Positions 16,467 through 25,043 of a stretch of 64,000 nucleotides of DNA are shown here, one piece after another. The notes below the pieces were generated by a model. That model saw only the letters and a program-made list of their open reading frames with translations, was not told the DNA's origin and made no database searches. The position numbers and the translations under genes are program-made. Source of the DNA: Curvibacter cyanobacteriorum (GTDB lineage Bacteria; Pseudomonadota; Gammaproteobacteria; Burkholderiales; Burkholderiaceae_C); assembly GCF_028649475.1 (NCBI RefSeq), contig NZ_JAQSIP010000002.1, positions 62,001 through 126,000 on the forward strand, in the 5' to 3' direction. The first letter of the stretch is position 1. Every line of letters begins with the position of its first letter.

Positions 16467-17450
16467 TTATTCCTTTTGAATGTTGGCGTCTTTGACCAGT
16501 TGGGTCCAACGCTTGAGGTCGCTTTGAATCGTGGCTTGCAGGTCGGCCGGTGTGCTGGCCTTGACCTCGCCCCCGGTGGCTTCTTCAAGGCGGGTGCGGA
16601 CGCTGTCCTCGGCCAGCGCGCGGCGGACTTCGGCCTGCAGCCGGTCGAGCTGCGGTTTGGGCAGGCCGGCCGGGGCCAGCAGGGCCGTCCACGAGCGCAC
16701 CTCGAACTGGGCCACCCCTTGCTCGGCCACGGTGCGCACCTCGGGCATGCCGCTCCAGCGGTTCAGCCCGGTGGTGGCCAGGGCCTGCAATTTGCCGGCC
16801 TTGATGTGCTGCACGGCGGTGGTGGGCGCCACCACGACCAGGTCCACCTCCCCGCTGAGGAGGCCGGTCATGGACGCGCTCTCGCCGCGGTAGGGCACAT
16901 GGGTCAGGTTGATGCCCGCCTGCTGGGCCAGCCAGGCGCCGGCCATGTGCTGCCCGGTGCCGACCCCGGCCGAGCCGAAGGTGAGTTCCTGGCTGCGGGA
17001 CTTGGCGGCTTTCAGCAGGTCCTGCAGGTGGTTGAACTTGCTGCCCGCCTGGGCCACGATCAGGAAGGGGAAGCTGGTCACCGCCGACACGGCCTGGAAC
17101 GATTTGACCGTGTCGTAAGGCAGGCGGTCGTACAGGGCGCCCGCGATGGCGTGGCCCCCGGTGGCCAGCAGCAGGGTGTAGCCGTCGGGTTTGGCGCTGG
17201 CCACGGTGCCGGAGGCGATCGTGCCACCAGCGCCGGGTTTGGGCTCCACGATCACCGCCTGGCCCAAGCCCTTGCCCATTTCTGCGGCCAGGATGCGGGC
17301 CACGGTGTCGGCGTTGCCGCCGGCGCCAAAGCCGTGCAGCACCCGCAGAGGGCGTTCGGGGTACTTGGGGGTTTGGGCCTGGCTGTCTGTCAGGCCCATG
17401 AGACAGGCTGATCCGAGGGCGAATCCAGCCTGCCTGCGCGTCATCATCAT
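16467..17450 (-). CDS. Bug-family periplasmic receptor
   Basis: A 327-residue receptor with a signal peptide (MMMTRRQAGFALGSACLMG, cleaved near DSQAQ at residue 26). Pocket loops are VLHGFGAGGNADTVARIL and EPKPGAGGTIASG. PDGYTLLLATGG and THVPYRGESASMTGLLSGEVD are further family marks. It lies second in the operon, 28 bases after the FAH hydrolase stop and immediately before the VOC gene. It therefore probably brings in the aromatic or carboxylate substrate of this pathway, with help from TctAB-type membrane proteins encoded elsewhere. Confidence 0.9.
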   Translation of the reverse strand: MMMTRRQAGFALGSACLMGLTDSQAQTPKYPERPLRVLHGFGAGGNADTVARILAAEMGKGLGQAVIVEPKPGAGGTIASGTVASAKPDGYTLLLATGGHAIAGALYDRLPYDTVKSFQAVSAVTSFPFLIVAQAGSKFNHLQDLLKAAKSRSQELTFGSAGVGTGQHMAGAWLAQQAGINLTHVPYRGESASMTGLLSGEVDLVVVAPTTAVQHIKAGKLQALATTGLNRWSGMPEVRTVAEQGVAQFEVRSWTALLAPAGLPKPQLDRLQAEVRRALAEDSVRTRLEEATGGEVKASTPADLQATIQSDLKRWTQLVKDANIQKE

Positions 17451-17478
17451 GGGTGTCTCCTCCGGTGGACCGGACTTC

Positions 17479-18345
17479 TTATTGACGGGCTTGGGCCACG
17501 GGGTTGCTCAACACGCCGATGCCTTCGATCTCCACCTCGACCACATCGCCGGGCACCATGAAGCGCGGCGGCTTGCGGCTCCAGCCCACGCCACCAGGCG
17601 TGCCCGTGACGATCACGTCGCCGGGCACCAGCGTGAAGATGGTGGAGGCGTAGGCGATCTGCTGCGCCACCGAGAAGATCATGTTGCCGGTGTTGGTGCT
17701 TTGCATGCGCTCGCCGTTGAGGCGGGTGCTCAGCTCGAGTGGGCGCGCCGGGTCGATCTCGTCGGCGGTGACCATCCAGGGGCCGAAGGCGCCGGTGGAC
17801 TCGAAGTTCTTGCCCGCGGCAATCGCCTTGGCGTGGAACTGCCATTCGCGGATGCTGGCGTCGTTGTAGATCGAGTAGCCCGCCACATGGTTGTGGGCCT
17901 GGTCCTCGGGGATGTTGCGGCCGCTGCGACCGATCACCACCGCCAGCTCGCCCTCCCAGTCCAGCGAGTCCGAGCAGTGCGGGCGCAGGATCGGCTGGCC
18001 ATGGGCCACTTGCGAGCGCCAGGTGCGCAGGAAGATGGGCGGGTGGCTAGAGAGTTCGCGGTCCAGTCCGGCTGCCACGACTTCCTTGTGGTGGTCGTGG
18101 TAGTTGCGGATCGCGCAGATGATTTTCTCGGGCTGGGTGATGACGGGCAGGTACTCGATCTCGGCCAGCGGCACATCGGCCTTCACCCAGGCGGTGTCGT
18201 GGGCCAGGTTGGCCAGGCGGCCGGCCGCCAGGTACGACTGCAGGGTCGGGTACTGGGGAAAGGCGCGGCCGAGGTCGGCGACGTGGTCACCGACGATGGC
18301 GCCCCAGGAGGCCACACCCTGGTATTGGAACGACAGAAGTTTCAT
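17479..18345 (-). CDS. Fumarylacetoacetate hydrolase-family protein
   Basis: A 288-residue FAH-fold enzyme. The metal-binding and catalytic region DWEGELAVVIGR, the GYSIYNDASIREWQF segment and FTLVPGDVIVTGTPGGVG near the end are all present. Family members hydrolyse C-C bonds of beta-diketo acids or decarboxylate oxalocrotonate-type intermediates using Mg or Mn. First gene of the operon that continues with Bug, VOC, ALDH, nitroreductase and tautomerase genes. It is divergent from a LysR regulator with a 211-base intergenic space, which is the likely regulatory region. About 45% similar by eye to the second FAH protein at 28055. Confidence 0.9.
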   Translation of the reverse strand: MKLLSFQYQGVASWGAIVGDHVADLGRAFPQYPTLQSYLAAGRLANLAHDTAWVKADVPLAEIEYLPVITQPEKIICAIRNYHDHHKEVVAAGLDRELSSHPPIFLRTWRSQVAHGQPILRPHCSDSLDWEGELAVVIGRSGRNIPEDQAHNHVAGYSIYNDASIREWQFHAKAIAAGKNFESTGAFGPWMVTADEIDPARPLELSTRLNGERMQSTNTGNMIFSVAQQIAYASTIFTLVPGDVIVTGTPGGVGWSRKPPRFMVPGDVVEVEIEGIGVLSNPVAQARQ

Positions 18346-18452
18346 GTTCGACTTTCGTAGCGAAGAAGTGATGGGTCTTGACCGTCATGCCCTTCGGTGG
18401 CGGAGACGGCCTTGCAGGCCGGGGAAAACCCTTAGATCTGCATTCAAGTCAT

Positions 18453-18482
18453 TTGTTAATTCAGACTGCCGGACTGTATAGA
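18453..18482 (+). promoter_or_regulatory. Candidate sigma-70 promoter for the LysR gene at 18557
   Basis: TTGTTA (18453-18458) and TATAGA (18477-18482) with an 18-base spacer form a fair -35/-10 pair, 75 bases before the LysR start. The surrounding ~120 bases are clearly AT-richer than average. The same region must hold the promoter of the divergent FAH operon and the LysR binding site, but no convincing dyad was picked out. Confidence 0.4.
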
Positions 18483-18556
18483 GGGGATGTTCGCCATTCA
18501 AACGATATCTTTTCACTATGCATTGCGTTTTTTGCACTCCGAAGCAGAATGGCGCC

Positions 18557-19480
18557 ATGCGAAGAAAAATCCCCAGTACCAGTGCCTTGAGCGCTTTTGA
18601 GGCCGCTGCTCGGCACTCCAGCTTCACCGAGGCGGCGCACGAGTTGTCGCTGACACAAAGCGCCATCTGCCGCCAGATTGGCGGGCTTGAAGATTTTTTG
18701 GGCGTCAAGCTGTTTCGCCGCACACGGCGCGGCGTGCTGTTGACGGAGGCGGGCGAGGTCTACCACCGCCAGGTCACCCAGCGCCTGGACGATGTGGAGC
18801 GCGACACGCTCGACCTGATGGCGCGCCAGGGGCGCGGCGGGCGGCTGGAGTTGGCGGTGGTGCCCACCTTTGGCACACGCTGGCTGATCCCGCGCCTGGC
18901 GGCGTTCTCCAAGCGGCACCCGGACATCACCATCAACCTGAGCAGCCGAACCCGCCCTTTCCTGTTCGATGACACCCGCATCGATGCGGCCATCTACGCC
19001 GGTGACGGCAACTGGCCCGGCGCCACCACCACCCGCTTGATGACCGAAACCCTGATCCCGGTGTGCAGCCCCGACCTGATCGCCCCGAGAACCCACCTCA
19101 CGCCCGAAGAAATGGCGCAACTGCCGCTGTTGCAGCAGAGCACGCGGCCCTATGCGTGGCGCCAGTGGTTCGAATCCCTGGGCCACATGCCCGGCAACGA
19201 GCTGGCGGGGCCGAGCTACGAGCTGTTCTTCATGTCGCTGGAGGCCGCGGTGGTGGGCCTGGGGGTGGCCTTGGTGCCCGAGTACGACCTGGGCGGCGAC
19301 ATTGCCTCGGGGCGCTTGATCATCCCGATCAACCACGCCTGCCCCAGCGACCGGGCCTACTACCTGGCCTACCCCGAGCACAAGGCCGAGACCCCCACCC
19401 TCAAGCTGTTCAAGGACTGGCTGGTGGCCGAAGCCCAGGGCCAGCCTACGGGGCTGCGCGGCCCCAGCAAGGCGGCCTGA
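18557..19480 (+). CDS. LysR-type regulator, GcvA-like
   Basis: A 307-residue LysR regulator. The N-terminal winged helix is TSALSAFEAAARHSSFTEAAHELSLTQSAICRQI..., of the GcvA/AmpR-like branch, followed by an effector domain starting LELAVVPTFGTRWLIPRLAAF and a VVGLGVALVPEY segment. The ATG at 18557 was preferred over an upstream ATG at 18518, which would add a Cys-rich segment not typical of the family. It is divergent from the FAH-Bug-VOC-ALDH operon and is the obvious candidate activator, with an operon intermediate as co-inducer (inference). Confidence 0.9.
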   Translation: MRRKIPSTSALSAFEAAARHSSFTEAAHELSLTQSAICRQIGGLEDFLGVKLFRRTRRGVLLTEAGEVYHRQVTQRLDDVERDTLDLMARQGRGGRLELAVVPTFGTRWLIPRLAAFSKRHPDITINLSSRTRPFLFDDTRIDAAIYAGDGNWPGATTTRLMTETLIPVCSPDLIAPRTHLTPEEMAQLPLLQQSTRPYAWRQWFESLGHMPGNELAGPSYELFFMSLEAAVVGLGVALVPEYDLGGDIASGRLIIPINHACPSDRAYYLAYPEHKAETPTLKLFKDWLVAEAQGQPTGLRGPSKAA

Positions 19481-19521
19481 GCAGGGCCAGCCGCCGGGCC
19501 GAGCCCTGCGCGCGGCTCACT

Positions 19522-20070
19522 TCAAGCGGCTTGACGGGCCTGGACCACGGGGAAGTCAATGTCCGTGGCGGCCACGTTGTTGAGGTAGTTGGTCAGCCCA
19601 TTGAGCGCCACGTTGAGCACGATCTCGACCACCGCGGCCTCGTCAAAGCCGGCGCTGCGCAAGGTCGTCAGGTCGGCGTCGGCCACGCGGCCGCGTGATT
19701 CAGCCACCCGGCGGGCAAACTGCAGCGCGGCGTGGGTGCGGGCGTCTTCAGAGCGACCGTCGCGTGCGGCCTCGATCTCGCGGGCCGGGATCTTGACCGC
19801 GTTGGCCGCCAGGTAGCTGTGCACCGACAGGCAGTAGTCGCAGCCGTTGAACTCGGCCACGGTCAGCGCGATGCGCTCGCGCAGCTGAACACTGAGCTGG
19901 CCCTTGGCCAAGGCCCCGCTGAGCGCCAGGTAGCCTTCCAGCCCGGCCGGGCTGTGGCCCGCCAGCTTCATGAGGTTGGGCAGCACACCAAGCTGCTTTT
20001 GGACTGCACTCAACAGCGGCTGGGCTGCGGCGTGGGCCTGTTCGAAAGTGGGGATGCTGAGACGGGACAT
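19522..20070 (-). CDS. Carboxymuconolactone decarboxylase/AhpD-family protein
   Basis: A 182-residue all-helical protein of the CMD/AhpD family, peroxidase-related type. The redox motif CDYCLSVH has C77, C80 and the proton-relay H84. Members reduce peroxides with the CXXC pair or have unknown roles. The ATG at 20070 follows a CTGGAG site by 8 bases; a TTG two codons earlier is less likely. It is divergent from a LysR gene (20208), and a palindromic LysR-type box lies between, so it is probably under that regulator, as for many stress-induced AhpD-like genes. Confidence 0.88.
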   Translation of the reverse strand: MSRLSIPTFEQAHAAAQPLLSAVQKQLGVLPNLMKLAGHSPAGLEGYLALSGALAKGQLSVQLRERIALTVAEFNGCDYCLSVHSYLAANAVKIPAREIEAARDGRSEDARTHAALQFARRVAESRGRVADADLTTLRSAGFDEAAVVEIVLNVALNGLTNYLNNVAATDIDFPVVQARQAA

Positions 20071-20158
20071 GTTCAAACTCCAGGGTTGGGCGAGCGACTC
20101 GCGGCGTTGATTCGGCGGCGGTTGCCACCGAGGACTGAACTGTCTCTGAAACGCTGCA

Positions 20159-20173
20159 TGATTAGAATAATCA
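20159..20173. promoter_or_regulatory. LysR-type operator between the AhpD-like and LysR genes
   Basis: TGATTAGAATAATCA is an inverted repeat with perfect 6-base arms TGATTA/TAATCA around GAA. It lies 35 bases before the LysR ATG and 89 bases from the AhpD-like start, in an AT-rich patch. Such interrupted palindromes are the usual recognition sites of LysR proteins. Assignment to this regulator is inferred from position. Confidence 0.6.
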
Positions 20174-20207
20174 CGAAAACCATCACACCGTTACGGCTGG
20201 AGGAATA

Positions 20208-21110
20208 ATGGACCGCTTGCACCTCATCAACGTCTTCGTCGCGGTGGTCGATGCCAACGGCTTCGCCGGTGCGGCCCGTCAGTTGGGGCTGTCGCCCCCC
20301 GCGGTGACGCGGGCCATCACCGAGCTGGAGTCACAACTGGGCGCGCGCTTGCTGACCCGCACCACGCGGGTGGTCCGGGTGACCGAGGCCGGTGCCCGCT
20401 ACGTGGAAGACTGCCGCCGCATCCTGGCCGAGCTGGCCGAGGCCGACGAAGCCATCCGGGGCCTGCACGGCACCCCGCGCGGGCGCTTGACGGTGACGGC
20501 GCCGGTGCTGTTTGGCGCGCTGTATGTGACGCCCGTGGTGACCGAGTTCCTGCAGCGTTACCCCGAGGTCAACACCTCGTGCTGGTTCCTGGACCGGGTG
20601 GTGAACCTGACCGACGAAGGTGTGGATGTGGCCGTGCGCATCGGCGAGTTGCCTGACTCCAGCCTGCAGGCCATCCGGGTGGGGGCGGTGCGCCGCGTGG
20701 TGTGTGCAGCGCCCGCCTACCTGGCACTTCAGGGCACGCCGCAGCGGCCCGAGGACCTGGCCGCACACACCCTGATCGTGGCCCAGGGCGCCACACCGGC
20801 GCCCGAGTGGCGCTTTCGGTCCGGTGGCGAGGTGCAGGTGGTGAAGCTGGCGCCCCGGCTGCAGACCACCACCAACGATGCGGCGATGGCGGCCGCGCTG
20901 GGGGGCTTTGGTTTGACGCGTTTGCTGTCCTACCAGGTGGAGGCGCACGTGCGCAGCGGCGCGCTGCAGCCCGTGCTGGAGGCCTACGAGCCCGCGCCCC
21001 TGCCGGTGCACCTGGTGCACCGCGAGGGGCGTCATGCCTCGCTCAAGGCGCGCGCCTTTCTGGACCTGGCGATCGAACGCCTGCGGGCCCGGCTCGCGGC
21101 CGCGGACTGA
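20208..21110 (+). CDS. LysR-type regulator
   Basis: A 300-residue LysR regulator. The winged helix is LHLINVFVAVVDANGFAGAARQLGLSPPAVTRAITELES, and the effector domain begins RGRLTVTAPVLFGALYVTPVVTEFL, the pattern of the large DhcR/PecT-like subgroup that often controls a single divergent gene. It ends with a conserved HREGRHASLKARAFLD segment. The divergent gene is the AhpD-like protein at 19522, and the palindrome at 20159 is the likely shared operator. The effector cannot be deduced. Confidence 0.92.
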   Translation: MDRLHLINVFVAVVDANGFAGAARQLGLSPPAVTRAITELESQLGARLLTRTTRVVRVTEAGARYVEDCRRILAELAEADEAIRGLHGTPRGRLTVTAPVLFGALYVTPVVTEFLQRYPEVNTSCWFLDRVVNLTDEGVDVAVRIGELPDSSLQAIRVGAVRRVVCAAPAYLALQGTPQRPEDLAAHTLIVAQGATPAPEWRFRSGGEVQVVKLAPRLQTTTNDAAMAAALGGFGLTRLLSYQVEAHVRSGALQPVLEAYEPAPLPVHLVHREGRHASLKARAFLDLAIERLRARLAAAD

Positions 21111-21123
21111 CGCCGCCCCGCCC

Positions 21124-21777
21124 TCAGTCCGCGGCCGCCGCCGCCGGGGGGCTGGCCCGAAACGCGGCCTGTGCCTGCAGCGCGCGCACCTGTTCCTGGG
21201 CCTCGGCCAGGGCCTTGCGCAGCGGTTGCACAGCCTGTTCGACCTCGGCCTCGGTGAAGCGCGGTGTGATGTGCTGCGGGCAGTTCCAGTCAAAGGCTTC
21301 GACGGTGATGACCACCGCGCGTTCGACCTGGGCCCGGTAGTCTGTGGGTTGCAGCTGGGCCATCAATTCGGGTTGTTGAGCGGCTTCAATCAGGCGCACC
21401 CGCCCAAGGATCTTCAGGCGCTGTTGCTGGGCGTAGTCCATCAGCAGCAGCGACACCCGGTCCTGGCCCGCCAGGTTGCCCGCGCTGATGTACTGGCGGT
21501 TGCCCCGAAAGTCGGCGTAGGCCAGCGTCTGAGCGTCGAGGACCTGGAGGAAGCCGGCCGGGCCACCGCGGTATTGCACGTAGGGCCAACCGGTCTCGCT
21601 GACCGAGGCTTGGTAGAAGCCGTCACGGGCGGCAATGAAGGCGGCTTCCAGCCCCGTCAGCGCCGCATGGCGGTCAACCGGTCCGTCCAGCCGGGCGTAC
21701 GCCGCGCGGCTGCCCATGCGGGTCTGCCAGGCCCGGACGGTGGGGGTGAAAGCAAGGTCGGCATAGGCGCGGCTCAT
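21124..21777 (-). CDS. Pyridoxamine 5'-phosphate oxidase-like FMN-binding protein
   Basis: A 217-residue split-barrel protein. The segment FYQASVSETGWPYVQYRGGPAGFLQVLD followed by TLAYADFRGNRQYISAGNL matches the PNPOx-like FMN/heme-binding fold seen in general stress and nitro/quinone-related proteins. It is longer than the core fold, with a C-terminal helix rich in Ala/Glu (EAEVEQAVQPLRKALAEAQEQVRAL) that may be a coiled coil. It is not the biosynthetic PdxH. The start follows a CAGGAG site. It is convergent with the LysR gene and divergent from the acyl-CoA synthetase. Its role is unknown. Confidence 0.8.
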   Translation of the reverse strand: MSRAYADLAFTPTVRAWQTRMGSRAAYARLDGPVDRHAALTGLEAAFIAARDGFYQASVSETGWPYVQYRGGPAGFLQVLDAQTLAYADFRGNRQYISAGNLAGQDRVSLLLMDYAQQQRLKILGRVRLIEAAQQPELMAQLQPTDYRAQVERAVVITVEAFDWNCPQHITPRFTEAEVEQAVQPLRKALAEAQEQVRALQAQAAFRASPPAAAAAD

Positions 21778-22024
21778 GGGGGGCTCCTGCAGTGGGTTGA
21801 TGGGCTGCCCCGGTGGCAGCCGATGCCTTGACTGTGCGGGCCACTGGGCGCTGGCAGAAGACCCGGCCCGAGGAATGCAGTGTTTCGCGCCGCACAAGGG
21901 TGAACCCTGAGCGTGTCAGTTTCCGCCATGTGCATTGGGCAAATGGGCCATTGGCGCGGGGCGGGGGGCTCTCTACATTGGCGGCTCGAACCGTCCGATC
22001 GACCCTCACCCAGGAAGCCCCGCC

Positions 22025-23539
22025 GTGTACCTGACCCAAGGCCTGCACCGATCATTGCAGCGACACCCCGAGAAGACCGCTCTGAGCCATGTTGGCGAGG
22101 GCCCCGAGCGCCACCACACCTTTGCGCAGTTGCTGCACGACACGGCCTGCCACGCGGCGGCCCTGCAGGCCCAGGGGGTGCAGGCCGGGGACCGGGTCGC
22201 CTTGCTGGCGCCCAACAACGACTGGCTGGTGCGCGCGCTGTTCGCCTGCTGGTGGCTGGGCGCCGTGGCCTGTCCGCTCAATGTGCGCTGGAGCGCCCCC
22301 GAGGTGGCCTACGCGGTGGACGACTGCGGCGCCAAGGTGCTGGTGGTGGACGAAGGCCTGGCCCCTTTGGCCCAGGGCCTGCCGCTGCCGGTGATTGATT
22401 TCACGGCGCTGGCAAAGGCTGCCCGGGCGCTGGCCCCCTTGCCTGACCTGCGGGTGGGCGGCGATGAACTCGCCGCCATCCTGTACACCGGGGGCACCAC
22501 CGGGCGCTCCAAAGGCGTGATGTTGAGCCATGCCAACTTCTGGACCGCGTCCATGACGCGCGGCGCCGAGCTGAACAACGCCCCCGATTCGGTCGCCTTG
22601 CTGGTGGCGCCGCTGTTCCATGTGGCGGGCCTCGGGCGCCTGGTGGGCCAGACCCTGGTCGGTGGCCGCTGCCTCACCCTGGCCCAGTTCAAACCGACCT
22701 CGGTGCTCGATGTGGTGGAGCGCCAAGGCATCACCGATGTCATCCTGGTGCCCACCATGCTGCAGGCGCTGATGGACGACCCGGGCTTCAGCCCGGCGCG
22801 GGTGCGCAGCATTGACCGCATCGCGTTCGGTGCGGCGCCCATGCCCACCGATCTGTTGCAGCGGGCCTTGCAGGCCTGGCCGCACGCGGAGTTCTTTCAG
22901 GCCTACGGTTTGACCGAAACCGCGGGGGCGGTCTGCATCAATCTGCCGCCCAACCACCGCGACCCGGTGGCGCTGGCGCAGGGCCGGCTCAACTCGGTGG
23001 GGCGCGCGGGCCTGGGCTCGGAGATCCGCATCGTCGACGAGCACGGGCGCGACCTGCCGCCGGGCCAGGTCGGCGAGGTGGTGGTGCGGGGCCCCATGGT
23101 GACCCGGGGCTACTGGAAGCTGCCCCAGGCCAGTGCCGAGGCGCTGCGCGACGGCTGGTTCCACACCGGCGACGCCGGGCGCATGGATGCGCAGGGCTAC
23201 CTGTTCATCGTCGACCGCCTGAAGGACATGATCATCACCGGGGGCGAGAACGTCTACTGCGCCGAGGTCGAGGGCGTGCTGCGCACCCACCCGCTGGTGT
23301 CGCAGGCGGCGGTGATCGGCTTGCCCGACCCGCACTGGGGCGAGCGGGTGCACGCCGTGGTGGTGCTGGCCGATGGGGCCGCGGCCGAACAGCTGCCGCT
23401 GCCCGCGCTGCGCGACTGGTGCCGCGACCACCTGGCTGGCTACAAGTGCCCGCGTGGCCTCAGCGTGTTGCCGGCACTGCCCTTGTCGGCCGCCGGCAAG
23501 GTGCTCAAGACCGTGCTGCGTCAGCAGGTGGCCGCATGA
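22025..23539 (+). CDS. AMP-forming acyl-CoA synthetase (GTG start)
   Basis: A 504-residue ANL-superfamily ligase. The ATP site YTGGTTGRSKG is at residues 154-164, YGLTETAG is the adenine-pocket motif, the hinge is DRLKDMIITGGENVYCAE, and catalytic K492 lies in SAAGKVLK. Translation most likely starts at a GTG (22025), since an AGGA site lies about 10 bases upstream and the downstream sequence VYLTQGLHRSL is the normal N-terminus of this group. It overlaps the next gene, a thioesterase, by 4 bases (ATGA), followed by a Bug receptor. This repeats the gene content of the 310-3433 cluster. Substrate unknown, perhaps a medium- or short-chain acid. Confidence 0.9.
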   Translation: MYLTQGLHRSLQRHPEKTALSHVGEGPERHHTFAQLLHDTACHAAALQAQGVQAGDRVALLAPNNDWLVRALFACWWLGAVACPLNVRWSAPEVAYAVDDCGAKVLVVDEGLAPLAQGLPLPVIDFTALAKAARALAPLPDLRVGGDELAAILYTGGTTGRSKGVMLSHANFWTASMTRGAELNNAPDSVALLVAPLFHVAGLGRLVGQTLVGGRCLTLAQFKPTSVLDVVERQGITDVILVPTMLQALMDDPGFSPARVRSIDRIAFGAAPMPTDLLQRALQAWPHAEFFQAYGLTETAGAVCINLPPNHRDPVALAQGRLNSVGRAGLGSEIRIVDEHGRDLPPGQVGEVVVRGPMVTRGYWKLPQASAEALRDGWFHTGDAGRMDAQGYLFIVDRLKDMIITGGENVYCAEVEGVLRTHPLVSQAAVIGLPDPHWGERVHAVVVLADGAAAEQLPLPALRDWCRDHLAGYKCPRGLSVLPALPLSAAGKVLKTVLRQQVAA

Positions 23540-23976
23540 GCGGCGTCGGCGGGCCGCAGCCGGTGGCCGTGCAGGACCCGCGGCAGATCTTTGGCCAGGT
23601 CCCCTTCATGGCCTGGCTGCAAATGCAGCGTGAGTTCTCCGAGGGCGGCCGGGCCCGCCTGAGCCTGGAGGCCCGCGAAGAGCTGGGCAATGTCATCGGC
23701 GCGGTGCACGGCGGCGTGGTGGTCACCCTGCTCGACGTGGCCATGGCCAGTGCGGCGGTGTCGCACCGGAACTTTGAATGCACCGCCGTCACGCTGAACC
23801 TGAACACCAGTTTCCTCGAGCCCGGTCGGGGCCGGCTGACCTGCGACGGCGAGCTGCTGGCCTGCGATGCGCAGGTGGCCACCTGCCGGGCCGTGGTCAG
23901 CGACGCCGATGGGCGCGTGGTGGCGCGCGCGCAGGGCAGCTTCCGCTACCTGCCGCTGCCGCAGGCCCCGCGCTGA
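23536..23976 (+). CDS. PaaI-family hotdog thioesterase
   Basis: A 146-residue hotdog thioesterase. The signature is AVHGGVVVTLLDVAMASAA with the HGG loop, and it ends ARAQGSFRYLPL. It overlaps the acyl-CoA synthetase stop (ATGA), so the enzyme that makes the CoA ester and the one that hydrolyses it are translated together. Compared with the thioesterase at 310 it shares the fold and core motifs but lacks the GGRSVCFCEA strand, so the two are not recent copies. Reaction: acyl-CoA or aryl-CoA hydrolysis in the cytoplasm. Confidence 0.87.
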   Translation: MSGVGGPQPVAVQDPRQIFGQVPFMAWLQMQREFSEGGRARLSLEAREELGNVIGAVHGGVVVTLLDVAMASAAVSHRNFECTAVTLNLNTSFLEPGRGRLTCDGELLACDAQVATCRAVVSDADGRVVARAQGSFRYLPLPQAPR

Positions 23977-24055
23977 GGGGGCCCGCAGGGCGATCTTTTT
24001 TGTCAGTGCCATCCCAGGACGACACGTCCTCACAACCAACGATCAGGAGACAAAC

Positions 24056-25042
24056 ATGACCCACTCACTGCGCCCAACCACCCGACGCCAATGGCTGGCC
24101 GGGGTGTCCGCTGCGGGCCTGGCCAGCCTGACGGGCGCCGCACAGGCCCAGGACCGCTTTCCCAGCAAGCCGATTCAGCTGGTGCTGCCGTTTCCGGCCG
24201 GGGGCTCGTTTGACCCGGTGTTTCGCAGCCTGGCCGAGGCCGCCTCGCGCGAGCTGGGCCAGCCGGTGGTGCTGATGCACCAGCCCGGCGCCGGTGGGGT
24301 GGCGGGCACGGCCAACCTGGCCCGCCTGAGCGAGGGCGATGGCTACACCATTGCGGTGATGCACAACTCGGTGATCCGCGCTCCCCTGGTGCAGCGTGTG
24401 AGCTGGGACCCGCTGAAAGACTTCACCTACCTCGGCAGCCTGTTTGGCATGGTCACGGGGGTGTGCGTGGCGCGCGACGCGCCCTGGGCCACCTTGGCCG
24501 ACCTGATGGCCGACGCCAAGGCCCGCCCAGGCGCCATCAGCTGGGGCAATGTGGGGGCCATCAGCATCAACCGCATCACGGCCGAGCGCCTGGCGCGCGG
24601 GGCCGGCACCGCGTTCAACATGGTGTCGTTCAAAGGCGGGGCCGAAGCCTTTCAGGCCTTGATCGGGCGCCACCTCGACGTGTATGGCGACCCGGGCTTC
24701 GGGTCGCAGGTGCAGGGGGGGCGGGTGCGCTTGCTGGCCGTCTTCATGGACCAGCGCCTCAAGAACTACCCCGACGTGCCCACCGTCAAGGAGCTGGGCT
24801 ACCCCTTTTCGATTGATTCGCCGGTCGGCCTGGTGGCGCCGAAGCGCCTGCCGCCGGAGTTGCAGCAACGACTGCATGAAGCCTTCCGCAAGGCGGCCAC
24901 CGACCCGGCCTACCTGAAACAACTCGATCTGTTCGACATGGTGCCGCAGGTGACCAGCCCGCAGGAGTACGCCGACTATGCCCGGGCCCAGTTCGGCCGT
25001 GACCAGAAGATGCTGGCCGAGATCGGCTTCAAGCTCGATTGA
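24056..25042 (+). CDS. Bug-family periplasmic receptor
   Basis: A 328-residue receptor. The signal peptide TRRQWLAGVSAAGLASLTGAAQAQ is of RRxxL type and is cleaved near residue 31. The pocket loops are VLPFPAGGSFDPVFRSL, where the usual Asp is kept, and HQPGAGGVAGTANL. The middle (WGNVGAISINRITAERLA) diverges from the common AGxGTxxHL pattern, which suggests a different ligand. The ATG has an AGGAGAC site and lies 79 bases after the thioesterase. Immediately after its stop begins a run of 10-bp repeats. Confidence 0.88.
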   Translation: MTHSLRPTTRRQWLAGVSAAGLASLTGAAQAQDRFPSKPIQLVLPFPAGGSFDPVFRSLAEAASRELGQPVVLMHQPGAGGVAGTANLARLSEGDGYTIAVMHNSVIRAPLVQRVSWDPLKDFTYLGSLFGMVTGVCVARDAPWATLADLMADAKARPGAISWGNVGAISINRITAERLARGAGTAFNMVSFKGGAEAFQALIGRHLDVYGDPGFGSQVQGGRVRLLAVFMDQRLKNYPDVPTVKELGYPFSIDSPVGLVAPKRLPPELQQRLHEAFRKAATDPAYLKQLDLFDMVPQVTSPQEYADYARAQFGRDQKMLAEIGFKLD

Positions 25043-25043
25043 G

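Noticed and set aside
19482-19521. Inverted repeat GCAGGGC...GCCCTGC between convergent LysR and AhpD-like genes as a terminator
   Set aside because: Short arms, a long loop and no T run on either strand; it may be chance in GC-rich DNA.
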